DNA of 64,000 nt from NCBI GenBank assembly GCA_019914995.1, contig CM034144.1:3875489-3939488 (forward strand), read 5' to 3'. The notes below the pieces were generated by a model. It saw only the letters and a program-made list of their open reading frames with translations, had not been told where the DNA came from and ran no database searches. Shown in pieces: positions 11,000 through 22,499 of this stretch (the first letter of the stretch is position 1; each line of letters begins with the position of its first letter). Both the position numbers and the translations under genes were made by a program. Source of the DNA: Acanthochlamys bracteata. Its lineage: Eukaryota > Streptophyta > Magnoliopsida > Pandanales > Velloziaceae.

Positions 11000-13510
11000 A
11001 ACTATTTCTTGAGAAAACAGTTGCTGTAAGGAAAAACAGATTGCCAATAATATTTCCTAAGAAATCAAGGTTAGGAAACTACGACACACACAAGTCCAAC
11101 TGCCCACGGTTCCTCAATGACCATCCTCTAGACGTGGGAAATGCCTAGGCATACCTTTGCTATAAAATGAAAATGAAACAGCATACTTGGGTAACACTAT
11201 CTGGCCATCTTATGAAATTACCTGGATAATAGTACGTTTATGTGATGTATATAAAATTCAAACCCGACCAGGAGCAGAGTTGCTTAGCTATAAGCATTCC
11301 TGCAACACAACAATTAACATCAACACTATATCCCCATAGAACTTTTCCTATTTACAACGCAAAGATATATTACCTCGTAAATAAAAACACTTCTATCGGC
11401 TGTCCTGTTTCATTTGAAACAAAAACCAGTAATTTACCTCTTCTCCTAACAATGAAATCACTTACAGAATATAATCTGCTTGTTTAGCAAGGGGAAAGCC
11501 TAAAACAAGCTGATAACAAGCTAAATAATGAAACTAACTACAGCTTTGGCAAAGCAGTATAAGAATCATGAAAATAAATATAACCCAGTCAAAGTATAGC
11601 TTCTACAACTAAAAACATATAGAAGGAACTTCTGCTATAATAAATAATGAATAAACATACAAAGGAAAAATAGTACATGTCAAAAGCTTAATATCTTATG
11701 TCATTTTTTACAATACCAGACTATCCATAAAATTTTATGACTATTAACATCGAGCTCACAATTCCAAAAGGGACAGCATGCTTGTTGAGGCTAAATAACT
11801 ACCCTCCACACAACTACATACGTTATTACAGAAAATGGGCAGAATTCCAATACAATTAACTAAAGGACGACAAGGTAAAAAGAGCCACCTATAAGATTGC
11901 GTGGATGCTATTTGCTAAAGATGGCAATCTTTCTCCACAAAGTTTGAAGAGGCAAACTTATTTAAAAAAACCAAATGGAGCTTACGATTTACGTATAACT
12001 CCAATCAATTTTACTAGCTTATGCATTCAACATCAAATTGTATAAGATATACAGGTTCATCTTCATTGAAGTCAATTTCCATAAGTAACTCTCCTGTCCA
12101 AAATGATATAATTTTGTCTATTGTCAAACATCTATAGATCTAAGATAAGTTAATTATTGAGCCAAATTCTAATAATTCTCCTTATGTATATATCACTCCC
12201 TAGTACGAACATAACATGCAAGGGGAAAAAGACAACAGAAACAACATAATCTACTGATAGCTCAGTATATAAAGGTTTTGAAGTCCAGTGCATTTATAAA
12301 TGCTAACATACCCTAACTACGCTGTCCAAGACCCTTGCTGTCCTTGGGTCTAGAGTAAATTTATACATATATTCATATCTTTTCAGTGAAACTTTTAGAC
12401 AGAGGACATGCACCTAACATGGTCATCTCAGTCCCATAAATGGATCAGACAACCTATACTATCTCTATGGTTCTAATAGTTACACCAACATTTAAAAACT
12501 AACAATACTTCAAATGAGAAATGGGACAATTCATGATCAAATGCTTCAGATCAACACTTTAGTTGTTTGGAATTCTTTGTCTTTGTAATAAAAGAAGGTA
12601 AAGTATCGTATATTCAGCAACAGCCAATGAACATTTGGATTGACCATCTAAATGAATCCAGAAAACCTATTAGTGTTGAAGCAGACAGGACTTATCGGAT
12701 GACGGATCAATTATCTTACAACAGATTCTTTTGAAGTAAATGGTAATGCTACTGCAGTACAAGTATTGCAGTTGAATAAACCAAAAGAAGTTTACACGAC
12801 AATTAAGGAACTCGTTTTCTTGATGTTTTTTATCAATACTGCTGCAATTCAAACGACTGAACCGTCCTTTGATAATGAAGTGACTAACCAACCAACTAAG
12901 CTTTGGGTTGTAACTTGCTTTAGAGGTACAATCGAGAAATTGCTTCAAAACTCTTTCAATTGAATGACTGGAAACCTTGAATCTCTATAGAATATAAGCA
13001 TTCTTGCCAACTAGTTACATATGACTATACAAAGGATATGCTATTACTATAGTTGTTAAGTTTATGATTCTAGAACTTCCCTAGAAGTTTCTTCTATTGC
13101 TTTCTTTGATTCATATGTGTAGATTCTTTGATTACAATTGTAACTTGCAGCCCTTACAGCTTGCTAGGTCTTAAATAAAAATATATCCCAGGTATCTTAT
13201 CGAACTGTTCTAAATAGAAAAAATATCTAGGTAACATAGTCTAGCTACCTTATGGTCTTCCCAGCATGCTACATGTATAGAAATCAAACCCAGTCAGTAG
13301 GCAGATTCACGAATCTATAACAAATTCCTGCAATGACACGATTCTTGAAAGCAACTCAAATCGAAATAACACCAAATAACTTAACCTTTATGATTTCCTA
13401 CTTCTATTAGTGATCTAACATTTCAGTATAATATCATGCAGAAGTACTATAGCTGAAATGACCTCGATATATATAACACGTATTGTTGAATTCTAGAAGA
13501 TCATGATGTC
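11000..13510. other. Intergenic DNA, nothing recognised
   Basis: No supported gene. Open frames occur on both strands of the same stretch at 12670-12963. That pattern is typical of chance, and neither product shows a known motif. Confidence 0.4.
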
Positions 13511-14505
13511 CGTAGGAAGTTAGAGCAGGCATAATTCAATGCAGCTTCTGAAAGGTTGCATAAGAAAAGGATAACATGATGCCCTTAGAAGAAATGAAAG
13601 CTCATAAAGTAGTCAATAGCCAAACAAGATGTTCCAGAACATACAATAATTGTCCTTCAATTGTATTGCACCTTTTGTAGTAAAATAACTTAATATGCCG
13701 CCATCAAAAGTTGCTTTCCGTTAGCCATAAGCAACTCCAAACAAATCCTTGATTATCTCATCACTGTAACCTCTAGCTCATGGACACAACAGCTAGATGT
13801 TAACCATAGCTCTTATAGTTAGATTATGATGAAAAATAACTGTCGTTCAAATTCTAACTAAAAGCCAACTTATCTGTCACAAGAAAAATTGGGTTAGCTA
13901 AGGGAATATCCACCAGCCTGATTTCTTACGAATTGATCAATATGCATGAGAGAAACAATAATTGGAATTTTAAACAGTTAACTGTATACCAACATGCTAG
14001 ATGTGTAACTCAAACGAGGTAGGATGGCAGACCTGCTGATCCAAAAGATCCCTGCAAGAGAAAAAGGATTGGAGACACCAACTCTTAAGACAACCAGTTT
14101 AGACGGTAACAACTTGAAAGGAAATAACAGCACACATTATTCAATGTAGCTTCTGATAAAATGCATAAGGAGAGGATAAGATCATGTCCTCTGAAGAAAC
14201 AAAAGCTCATAAATACATCAGCACAATCTGAAATATAAAATGTAGTGAACAACCAAACAAGATGTTCAGAGCATACAATAATTGTTATTAAATTCTATTG
14301 CACTTGTTGTAGAAAATACCTGATCATGCCTCCATCAATAGTTGCTTTCCATTAATTATAAGCAACTCCAAACAAATCCTTGATTATCTCATCAACATCT
14401 GTCACTCATGACAAAACAGCTAGATGTTCAAGATAGCTGTTATAGTTAGATTACGATGAAAAAGTAAACTGTCATTCAAATTGTAAATACAAGCCAACTT
14501 ATCCC
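13510..14505. repeat. Tandem duplication, period ~631 bp
   Basis: Bases ~13520-13890 and ~14130-14505 are two diverged copies in direct orientation. The anchor 'gcaactccaaacaaatcc' is at 13731 and 14362, an offset of 631 bp. Shared runs include 'aaacaagatgttc', 'acatacaataattgt' and 'agttgctttcc'. The second copy runs into the assembly gap. Bases 13758-13815 are also nearly identical to the first 57 bases of the window. No reading frame is conserved between copies. Confidence 0.8.
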
Positions 14506-14605
14506 NNNNNNNNNNNNNNNNNNNNNNNNNNNNNNNNNNNNNNNNNNNNNNNNNNNNNNNNNNNNNNNNNNNNNNNNNNNNNNNNNNNNNNNNNNNNNNN
14601 NNNNN
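14506..14605. other. Assembly gap (100 N)
   Basis: Exactly 100 N, the usual placeholder for a gap of unknown size. It falls at the end of the second copy of the 631-bp duplication, so collapse or mis-joining of repeat copies here is plausible. Confidence 0.99.
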
Positions 14606-15500
14606 ATAAAGACAAATTGCTAGTGCTGGTAAACACAAACAAAAAAACAAAATGGGAGCAAAACATAGCAATAGATAAGTTGTTACAACACAACCAGAGA
14701 AAATTGGAGCAAAACACAATTAAAGAAAAGAGGTGCAAAGCATATGTGCATACAATGTTCAGAAGCACATCTATACTAAACTTCAAGACCATGACTCTAC
14801 AATCCATGACTGATTATAGCCTCCTTTGAGTGAGGTACCATACATATATAAATCATCACAACCATAATATATCCAATAACATGATAGATTTGAGCTCAGC
14901 CTTGGCTGCTTGAACCTCTGCCCCCTTCTTTGCAATTAACACTTTGTTCTCTTCTATGCTGTTTTTCATGTCAGTTACATACTATTTTGCCTTCATTCAT
15001 TGAACAACTTAATAAAGAAAGCAATAAAAAGGGAAACCTACTTCAAATGCAATCAACACATAAACGAATAAAATTATCCACATAATTGTATAGTTGCAGA
15101 CATGTTAGTACCAACTTACTTAAAAGTGCTAAGATAGATACCAACCTTTTAAAAGGATGAAAAAGCAAAATCACCTATTTTCATCTCATCTAGAATCAAA
15201 ATTTTGTAGAAAAAGTGAACATAACAGAAATATATGGATTACCACTTGCATATTATAAAACACAATCCATTGTAATGTCTTTATATCGTAAATCACAATC
15301 CATTGAAATGCCTTTAAATACCAAAACTCCAGTATTCAGGTTGTGAAAAAAAATTTTAGAAATGCAAGCTTAACTAGAAGCTGATAACGACAACGACTAA
15401 AATAAGTAAGCTTCGCAGTAACATTGTCATTTATTAATAGACAATAATTTCAAGAATAACCAACCAAAGATCTGAAATCAACTAAACCAATACCAAACAA
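14606..15500. other. Intergenic DNA with one exon-like stretch (14885-14975, minus)
   Basis: Mostly AT-rich. On the minus strand an AG at about 14976 is followed by a frame including VTDMKNSIEENKVLIAKK and then EVQAAKAELKSIM, ending at a stop soon after. It is charged, heptad-like and better balanced in composition than its surroundings, as a coiled-coil terminal exon would be. I do not recognise the protein, and no partner exon was identified. Confidence 0.3.
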
Positions 15501-16890
15501 ATACAAGCTTGAGAGAAGGGCTCGACGAACTAGCTCTTCTCGACACCAGAGCAAAAATTTGGCTGAATTGATAAAGGAGAAAGTTTTATCTAGATGAGGA
15601 GATAAATTTTCACATCTTGGCGCAGCCGATTAGCCGACGGAGAACTTCGATTAACTATAGGATTTCCTCGATGGATCTAAACAAGGCTCAAATGGCTCAC
15701 TAGAGCAACACCGATAGAAAGGAGAAAGACGCTGGAAGTAGAGAGGAAGAAATCGGTGCTGGAGGGTAAAAATAGAGCTCCAACGAGAGGGTGTCGAAAG
15801 GAATGTGTCAAGACCCAAAACTAGACCCTGATTGGCACTGGATTAAACCGAGTCCATATAAGTCTCAAACTTAGCCCAATCTAGTAAGCGTGACCCAAAC
15901 TCAGTAAAACTAATAGTTTGTCAATATTCAAGAAAATTTTGACATGATCTTCCCTAAAAAACTCAATAGAAAGATATGTGCAAGTAATAATAATTATATT
16001 TATCACCAAAAATCCAAAATAAAGAAAAACGACTAGCATAAAAATCGTTTACACACAAAATACCACTAGTGGCTATCGATAGCCGTAACACCTATTACAA
16101 TCCAAAACAAATACTATCTCAATACTACATACAATATAGTACAAGAAAAGTTAATGCCCCTCGAGGATTACAGAGCTAACTACATGCCAAAAGATTATGG
16201 TATACCCTTTGTACGCTCTCGGTCCAGCAATACCGAATCAAATCAGCGCCCGCTAGCCTATGATCTATCTAGGGGAGGCTAAAGGAAAGAAAAAAGAGTG
16301 AGTCCAGTCTCAGTGAGGTAAAATAAAAAAATACGCAATTTAAATAGATAATGCATTAACTAGGTGTTATAGTACTATCTGTATGCAACAGATGTAATGA
16401 TAAATCAGATCAGATTCTACTATGTCCTAAATCGTCCCGTACCGACTCAATCCTTAGTAGAGATACGGTAATATGAAACAATGTTATGCAACACTCTCAA
16501 TGTATAATATATATATATATATACATCGTGCACCCATACAAACAAGTATATGTAAGGATGTATGCGAATGCATCAAGTGTAACAGTCAAACAAGATAGAC
16601 GACCGAGTGAGAACACATCTCCAACTCACGTCATGCTAGCAGGTTATCATACAGGCATACATACGTAATACCTTTATATATCAAAGCCACAAGCAAGCTC
16701 GGTGCCCAGTATGCTTTGGACCCACCAGCAAGCAGTACCATCACAATTCGATGCCCATTATGTTCTGGGATCCATCGGCAATTCATATTTCATAACTCGA
16801 TGCCTAGTATGCTTTGGGACTCATCGGCTATCCATATATCTCAGTCCCTATATATCTTAGGACCCACCGTATATCTCATTCAAGCATAAA
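15500..16890 (-). mobile_element. Decayed Ty3/Gypsy LTR remnant, minus strand
   Basis: Bases 15807-16890 match, in reverse, the LTRs at 43.4-45.6 kb and 49.3-50.6 kb. Shared parts are the end (…GTCTTGACA, compare …GTCGTGACA at 45567), the CACCTCACTGAGACTGG stretch near 16310, and a row of ~40-bp subrepeats at 16690-16870 ('catactgggcat', 'ccgatgggtccc' types). Bases 15540-15800 resemble about 43600-43760, which in that element lies at the LTR head. Tail then head on the minus strand fits two LTR pieces lying head to tail. No internal coding region accompanies it. It is clearly old. Confidence 0.6.
16500..16523. repeat. AT microsatellite
   Basis: A (TA)n tract of about ten units inside the LTR remnant. 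Confidence 0.85.
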
Positions 16891-17636
16891 GTTTATCAAT
16901 AAAGGACGACTTTAATTACAACAATGGCTACCGAACATAAAGTTGCAAAACATAAATAGATCTCAGATAGCATAGACAAATTTGAAGTTTAGACTTGGCC
17001 TGCACTATCTCTCGCCTAAAAGCTAGAACTCAATATCTCTTCTAGTGTTGGAATTTTATATACAATTGATCTACTGCAAATAACAAATAGCAAACCATAA
17101 CTAAAATGCCTAGAGCGGTGCATTGGACAATGCCATTTATTAAGTTTTAGGAAGAACTTGCCTAAAAGTAAAGGTGCACTAAGGTTATAAGAATTTGTGT
17201 CACAAACATCTGCAAGTGGTTTCATGTTTATGTAATGGTTAACCAACAAGAATTTTGCTTCCAACGAATTTATTGATTGCCATATGTTCGTTTAATTTCC
17301 TCTTTGTTGGATCTCGCTATCCTACTCTAAATTAATATCTAGTATTTATACAAAATTCAAGAACAAAATAATAATGGTTAAATGGAAACACATGTAGAGT
17401 TTGATTTTAAACTACTTGATTGTATTTCACATAGCAAATATTTCAACTACTCCGTGTGATTATTTAACACGTTGTTTGTGACATTTTTTGTGCTCCTTCA
17501 ATAATATGAAGTATTGTATAGCAGGTATATGTTACTTGAGTAGGTCATAAAATTAATAAAAAATATTCTATGAAAGTGAGAAATCATACTTCGAAAAAGT
17601 AGAAAATCATAAAGGTATAATGATTCACCACATTTT
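16890..17636. other. Intergenic DNA, nothing recognised
   Basis: AT-rich. The 82-codon minus-strand frame at 17016-17264 shows no known motif. Confidence 0.4.
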
Positions 17637-17644
17637 ACTTCTAA

Positions 17645-17829
17645 ATGATCACCAAAAAAACTTCAACATCTTATGAACTTCAGACTTAGGAAAAGAATGT
17701 TCGACGAAAACTTCAACATGTTATGAGCTTGTTTTAACAACTTCTAGGAAAAGAATGTTTGATGAAAACTTCAACATCTTTGAGCTTCTATGTAACAACT
17801 TCTAGGAAAAGAATGTTCGATGAAAACAT
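17645..17829. repeat. Minisatellite, about three units of ~58 bp
   Basis: Each unit contains 'aaaacttcaacat', then 'tgagctt' or 'tgaacttc', then 'ctaggaaaagaatgtt'. Unit starts lie near 17655, 17706 and 17763, with a partial fourth at 17820. Confidence 0.8.
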
Positions 17830-18235
17830 AGTATTTAATCTGACAACAATAAGAAATAGGATCAAACAAAAATAGTGATTCCCAACAAGATTGGAAAGAT
17901 AGGAAGAGAGATTACAATACACTTCAGTGAAGAGAAGCAAATCTAACGAATGTCTTTTCTACCACAATATACGAATCTTGGGAGACTCTGGCTTCTTAAC
18001 GTTTGGGTGGGAGAAAGCAAAACATACTAAGTAAAACCTATTCCCAAGCTCACCTACCTCTATCACAAATAGAAACACTTCCTTGCAAGTTTTCAGGAAA
18101 GCTACAATTTCGATAATAACAACAAAGAAAAAAATGTATGGTTGATTGGCTAACGGCAGGTACGAGAAGCAAACCATCTGAAAGGAGACAAAAAAATTAA
18201 CATTTAGGATTGGAAACAACATCATACAAAATAAA

Positions 18236-18720
18236 CTAAAGACAAAAACCATGAAGATCGTATGTTACATTTACTGCAAAATTTTGATCATCAATGCCAT
18301 AGTTATCCATATCAAAATTAATGGCACAAATATTTGGATACATTTCAAATAACAACTAAAATTTTTTGAGAATTAGAGAATGAAGAAATGTGAATTTAAA
18401 AAATAAAGAAAAAAATATACTTTTATAAATTTGTATGAGTTTGAGTAGAATGAAAATGAGAATTGAGAAAGTTGTGTGAAAAATGAATGAAGATAGCATG
18501 TATTTATAGGTGAAATGTGAATTAAAAAAAAATACAGTTTGTAGCCAACGGGTGTGTTACTGGTGGTTGTCGCTAGCAACATGCAAACAGTCTGCTGATA
18601 TCATCATGACATCATGCTGACGTTGGCAAACCGTTGGTTTTTAATTGGGTCAAAGTCAATGTTGTTCGGTCAATGTAACAATAACGTGGCAGGCAGGTGG
18701 GCCAACCAAATCAGTCCGAT
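18236..18720 (-). mobile_element. Possible start of a DNA transposon (promoter, leader, short frame)
   Basis: On the minus strand an AACGG-rich, TGACGTC-like stretch is followed by a TATA box (CCTATAAATA, 18510-18501), then a CT-rich leader, then an ATG at 18343. A 35-codon frame beginning MYPNICAINFDMD follows. The layout resembles the left end of PIF/Harbinger-type plant transposons, which often have a TATAAATA box, a C/T leader and an N-terminus starting M-x-P-N. No transposase domain or paired terminal repeat was found. The right part may have been separated by the Athila insertion at 18726. An ordinary decayed promoter is an equally fair reading. Confidence 0.3.
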
Positions 18721-18725
18721 ACCGC
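18721..18725. repeat. Target-site duplication ACCGC (left)
   Basis: Identical to 28149-28153. The pair flanks the two LTRs exactly and marks the insertion as one event. Confidence 0.95.
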
Positions 18726-20135
18726 TGTAGCTATCGCAAGTGTACGAGTCGCACAAGTAATACAATGACGAGAACAGTATCGTTACCACGAGGGTTGATT
18801 AACTTATTAAGTATCGAAAATAACTAATTTTAGGATTATTTGAACAATCGATCTAAAAGAGTTAATGCTAAAACTAGAAAAAACAAAACAAGCTAAAACT
18901 AACACTCGTAAGATTTCGATGACTTAAGAGCTAGGGCATTTGATTTCACCGTAACTAATCCAATTCAACTCTGTATTCGTGCTATTGAAATTTATAATCT
19001 TTCTTGACAGTTGGAAAACCCTAATTTCTTTGATATACTTTCTCAAGCTATACGGAAAATACTTTCATGCAATAACTCACTATATCTCTATGTGAATTAA
19101 CATACAACAAAACTCATTAAGTTCTATAGCATCCTATATCAATTGCATGAACCATAAGAGTAAATCTCTGTCTCTTGTGCAATTCGCGGCATTCATCACA
19201 AAAACTAATTCATACATCACATCTCTGTCTCAAATCGATTAAATATTAGCCAAATACTCAAAAACATTAAGCACGGTAATTAATACTCAATAAATAATTA
19301 TAAAACTTCGAATAGCATAAAATTAAGAATTAAATCATCATAGTTAGGCTACATCAGATCCCCAGCAAGTAGAAATTTAGCTCATAGTTTTCAGATCTAA
19401 CAAAATAGAAACATGAGAGATAGAAAAAAAAAACCCTGAACAAAGAGGGGTGACGAGCGAACTGCCATCTCTTTTGTTTGTTCTGTGCTTCTGTCCTTCT
19501 TTCTCCCCATTCCAGCAGCAAGAACCTCAAAAAAATAAACCCTACATGAGCCACCACTTCCTGCTATCTCTCCCCCCATCCCTTTGGAAATCCAAAAATT
19601 GGGTATTTAAAATCATAAGGCTTTTCTTTCCATAATTAAGTTGGTTCAGTCCAACCTAATCCGAACTCTCTGTCCACCCGTTTATCTGCACTATTTTGGA
19701 AGATATTTGGGCTCCGAAAAATAAGTTAAAATAATTAAAATTAAGATCAATGTCTTATGTTTCCATCCATATATCACACATATCTTTTAAAAATCGGGAA
19801 GGCCATCAAGTGTACACGTTTTAGAAACTGCGCACATGTTTCGGATCTGCATCGTATCTCAACTTCTTCTGTGAATATATATCAAATGGTTGCCCATAAA
19901 ATTCTGAAATAATTCATGTACCAACTTGAATGTCTTGGATTTTAATCCCAGTTGGCCTTTCACAAAATCTCTATAGAAAAATCAAACTTTCATAAAAAAC
20001 TCTCATACTGCACGAAAGTACTGAAAATTAAGAAAAACAAAGAATTAAGGTTCTTCTTGATTAGTTTCTCTATATAAAAAATAAGCATATATGATGCAAG
20101 AGTGCATGATATTATGTACATATTTGAGCACATCA
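18726..20135 (-). repeat. 3' LTR of the Athila-type element
   Basis: 1410 bp on the minus strand. It pairs with 26726-28148. On the plus strand it starts TGTAGCTATCGC and ends GAGCACATCA. Confidence 0.95.
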
Positions 20136-20160
20136 AATACCCCCACACTTAGATTTTTGC
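20136..20160 (-). other. Polypurine tract of the Athila-type element
   Basis: On the minus strand AAGTGTGGGGGTATT abuts the 3' LTR. This G-rich tract primes plus-strand DNA synthesis in LTR retroelements. Confidence 0.85.
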
Positions 20161-21290
20161 TTGCCCTCGAGCAATAAAATAAATATTAATGTTCATGCAG
20201 CTTGGTTGGATTTCATAACACCATTATATTCAGATTTGTCATTGAATGCATAACTCAAGAAAATTTTCCAAAGCACAACTAATTATATTTTCTCGATCAC
20301 ACACACAGTTGTTTAGATGAAAGCAAATAATTTAAGGCAAGAAAGCAAAACTCATGAATATAAGTACTTAGATGGTCAACAAGCTCAAATTCAAATGCCT
20401 ATTTTGATCTTTTCGACTCTTGTAATCTCAGTATTGAAGTTCGAGCAAGTCAACCTAACTAGTATCTGAATTCCCCTTTCGTGTCCAGGACTTAGTCAGG
20501 TATATCATTATTATTTTTTATTTTATTTTATTTTTTATCACAGTCGATAGTTTTCACACTATCACGAAGGTGGTCCTCTTTCTTGGTAGATTATCTCCTA
20601 TATATTTATAGTACATAGGGTCAAATTACTCAAGACTAGCTTTCACACTTCATGTAGGTAGCTCTTTTCGACTGCACAAGCTTGACTAGTGCAATGTCTT
20701 TTACGGAGACAATAGTTAGGAATAGAATTCTAGTATATAGTCAATGGTCAATATAACTTCTCAATCTAACATTACATAGCTTCAGATCTCAAAATGGCAA
20801 CAAGAGCAAATTATTTCTCTAAGCTACTCATGATCACAAGTTCAAGCTAACAAATACCACATTCATCATTAGTTAACACAAGAATTAATTTCAATAGCTA
20901 TGCGTTTAGTCCATCTCTCCAAGAATTATGACTCAAGACAGAAAATTTTCATAATAAGTGGTGTACTCCAACCAACCATTCAACAACAACATAATCATTA
21001 CAAACATTTCTCTACCCCTACACTTGGAACAATATTGTACCCAATGTGTGTACCAAAAAAAATATAAGCGAAGAGGAGAGGTTAGAAAGCGTCCCTGATT
21101 TTTGTGCTTGCTCACTCAATATTCCTTATCTTATGTCCACTTGTCATGTTTGTACTTGTCATTTGAAATTTATTAGAATTAAATATAAATCAAAACAGAA
21201 AACTAACTGAAAATTCAAAATAAATTAAAACTAAATGATGAAAATTTTGGGTTGCCTCCCAGTAAGCGCTTTATTTATAGTCTATAGCTT
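20160..21290 (-). other. Post-pol noncoding region of the Athila-type element
   Basis: Between the integrase C-terminus and the purine tract. Some Athila elements carry an env-like frame here, but I see no such frame. The GGGAGGCAACCC motif (plus strand 21248-21260 in reverse) lies at its pol-proximal edge. Confidence 0.6.
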
Positions 21291-21299
21291 GACTTCTTT

Positions 21300-22480
21300 C
21301 CCTCTATGCCGGTTCAAGGAGGATGACAGTCTTGTTATTGTCAAAACTAGGAAAGTATGGTTTCAATCGTTGCCCATTGAATGTACCTTTCTTCTCATCA
21401 GTAACCTCGATTGCTCCATAAGGGAAAACTCTTACCACAGTGAATGGACCCGACCATCTTGATTTAAGCTTTCTAGGGAATAGATGTAACCGCGAGTTGT
21501 ATAGTAGAACTTGCTGTCCAGGGGTGAACTCCTTTCTTAATATGTTCTTGTCATGCCAGGCCTTGGTTTTTTCGTTGTAAATTCTAGCGTTTTCATAAGC
21601 TTCGTATCAAAATTCGTCCGTTTCATTAAGCTGCAACAGTCTTTTCTCTCCTGCTGTTTGCATGTCAAAATTCAAGTTCTAAACTGCCCAATATGCTCGA
21701 TGCTCCAGTTCCACAGGTAGATGGCAAGCTTTCCCAAACACTAGGCGATACGGAGACATTCCAATTGGAGTTTTGAATGCTGTGCGGTAAGCCCATACTG
21801 CATCGTCTAATTTCTTTGACCAATCTTTCCTTAAAGTGTTCACTGTTTTCTCAAGTATGCGTGTCAATTCTCGGTTTGAAACTTCAACTTGGCCGTTGGT
21901 TTAAGAATGATAGGCAGTGGTACTCGATGTGTGACACCATATTTCCTTAGTAAATATTCAAATTAACGATTAGAAAAATGTGTACCTTGATCGCTAATGA
22001 TTGCTCTTGGAGTGCCATACCGAGAAAAAATATGTTTTCGTAGAAAGTTTACCACAGCCTTACTGTCATTTGTAGGTAATGCCACAGCCTCCACCCACTT
22101 GGAGACAGTCAACAGTAATTTAGATGTATTTATTCGAAAATGAAGAAGAAAATGGTCCCATGAAGTCTATTCTCCATACATCAAATAATTCAACTTCAAG
22201 AATATTATTCAGTGTCATCTCATTCTTTCTTGAAATATTTTCTGTTCTTTGGCATTGATCACAATTAGCAACAAATGTATGTGCATCCCGAAATAATAAA
22301 GGCTAGTAAAAGCCTGATTGTAGTATCTTTGCCGTTGTTTTTGTTCCACCAAAGTGACCTCCATATCCCGATGAATGATAATGTTGCAGGATGCTTTCCA
22401 TCTCCTCTTCTGGTACACATCTTCTTATGGTATGATCTGAACATCGTTTGTATAGGATTGGATGTTCCCAAATGTAGTGC
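21300..22480 (-). pseudogene. Athila-type integrase region (fossil)
   Basis: Contains the HHCC zinc-finger area ([10 protein letters not shown], then GGHFGGTKT), the catalytic core region, [20 protein letters not shown], and a C-terminal block KSRWSGPFTV followed by PYGAIEV. Integrase joins the DNA copy to the host chromosome. The region is broken in several places. Confidence 0.85.
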
Positions 22481-22499
22481 TTAACATCAGCAAAATTTT

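Noticed and set aside
14420-14807. Open frames running through the N gap
   Set aside because: They exist only because N codons are not read as stops.
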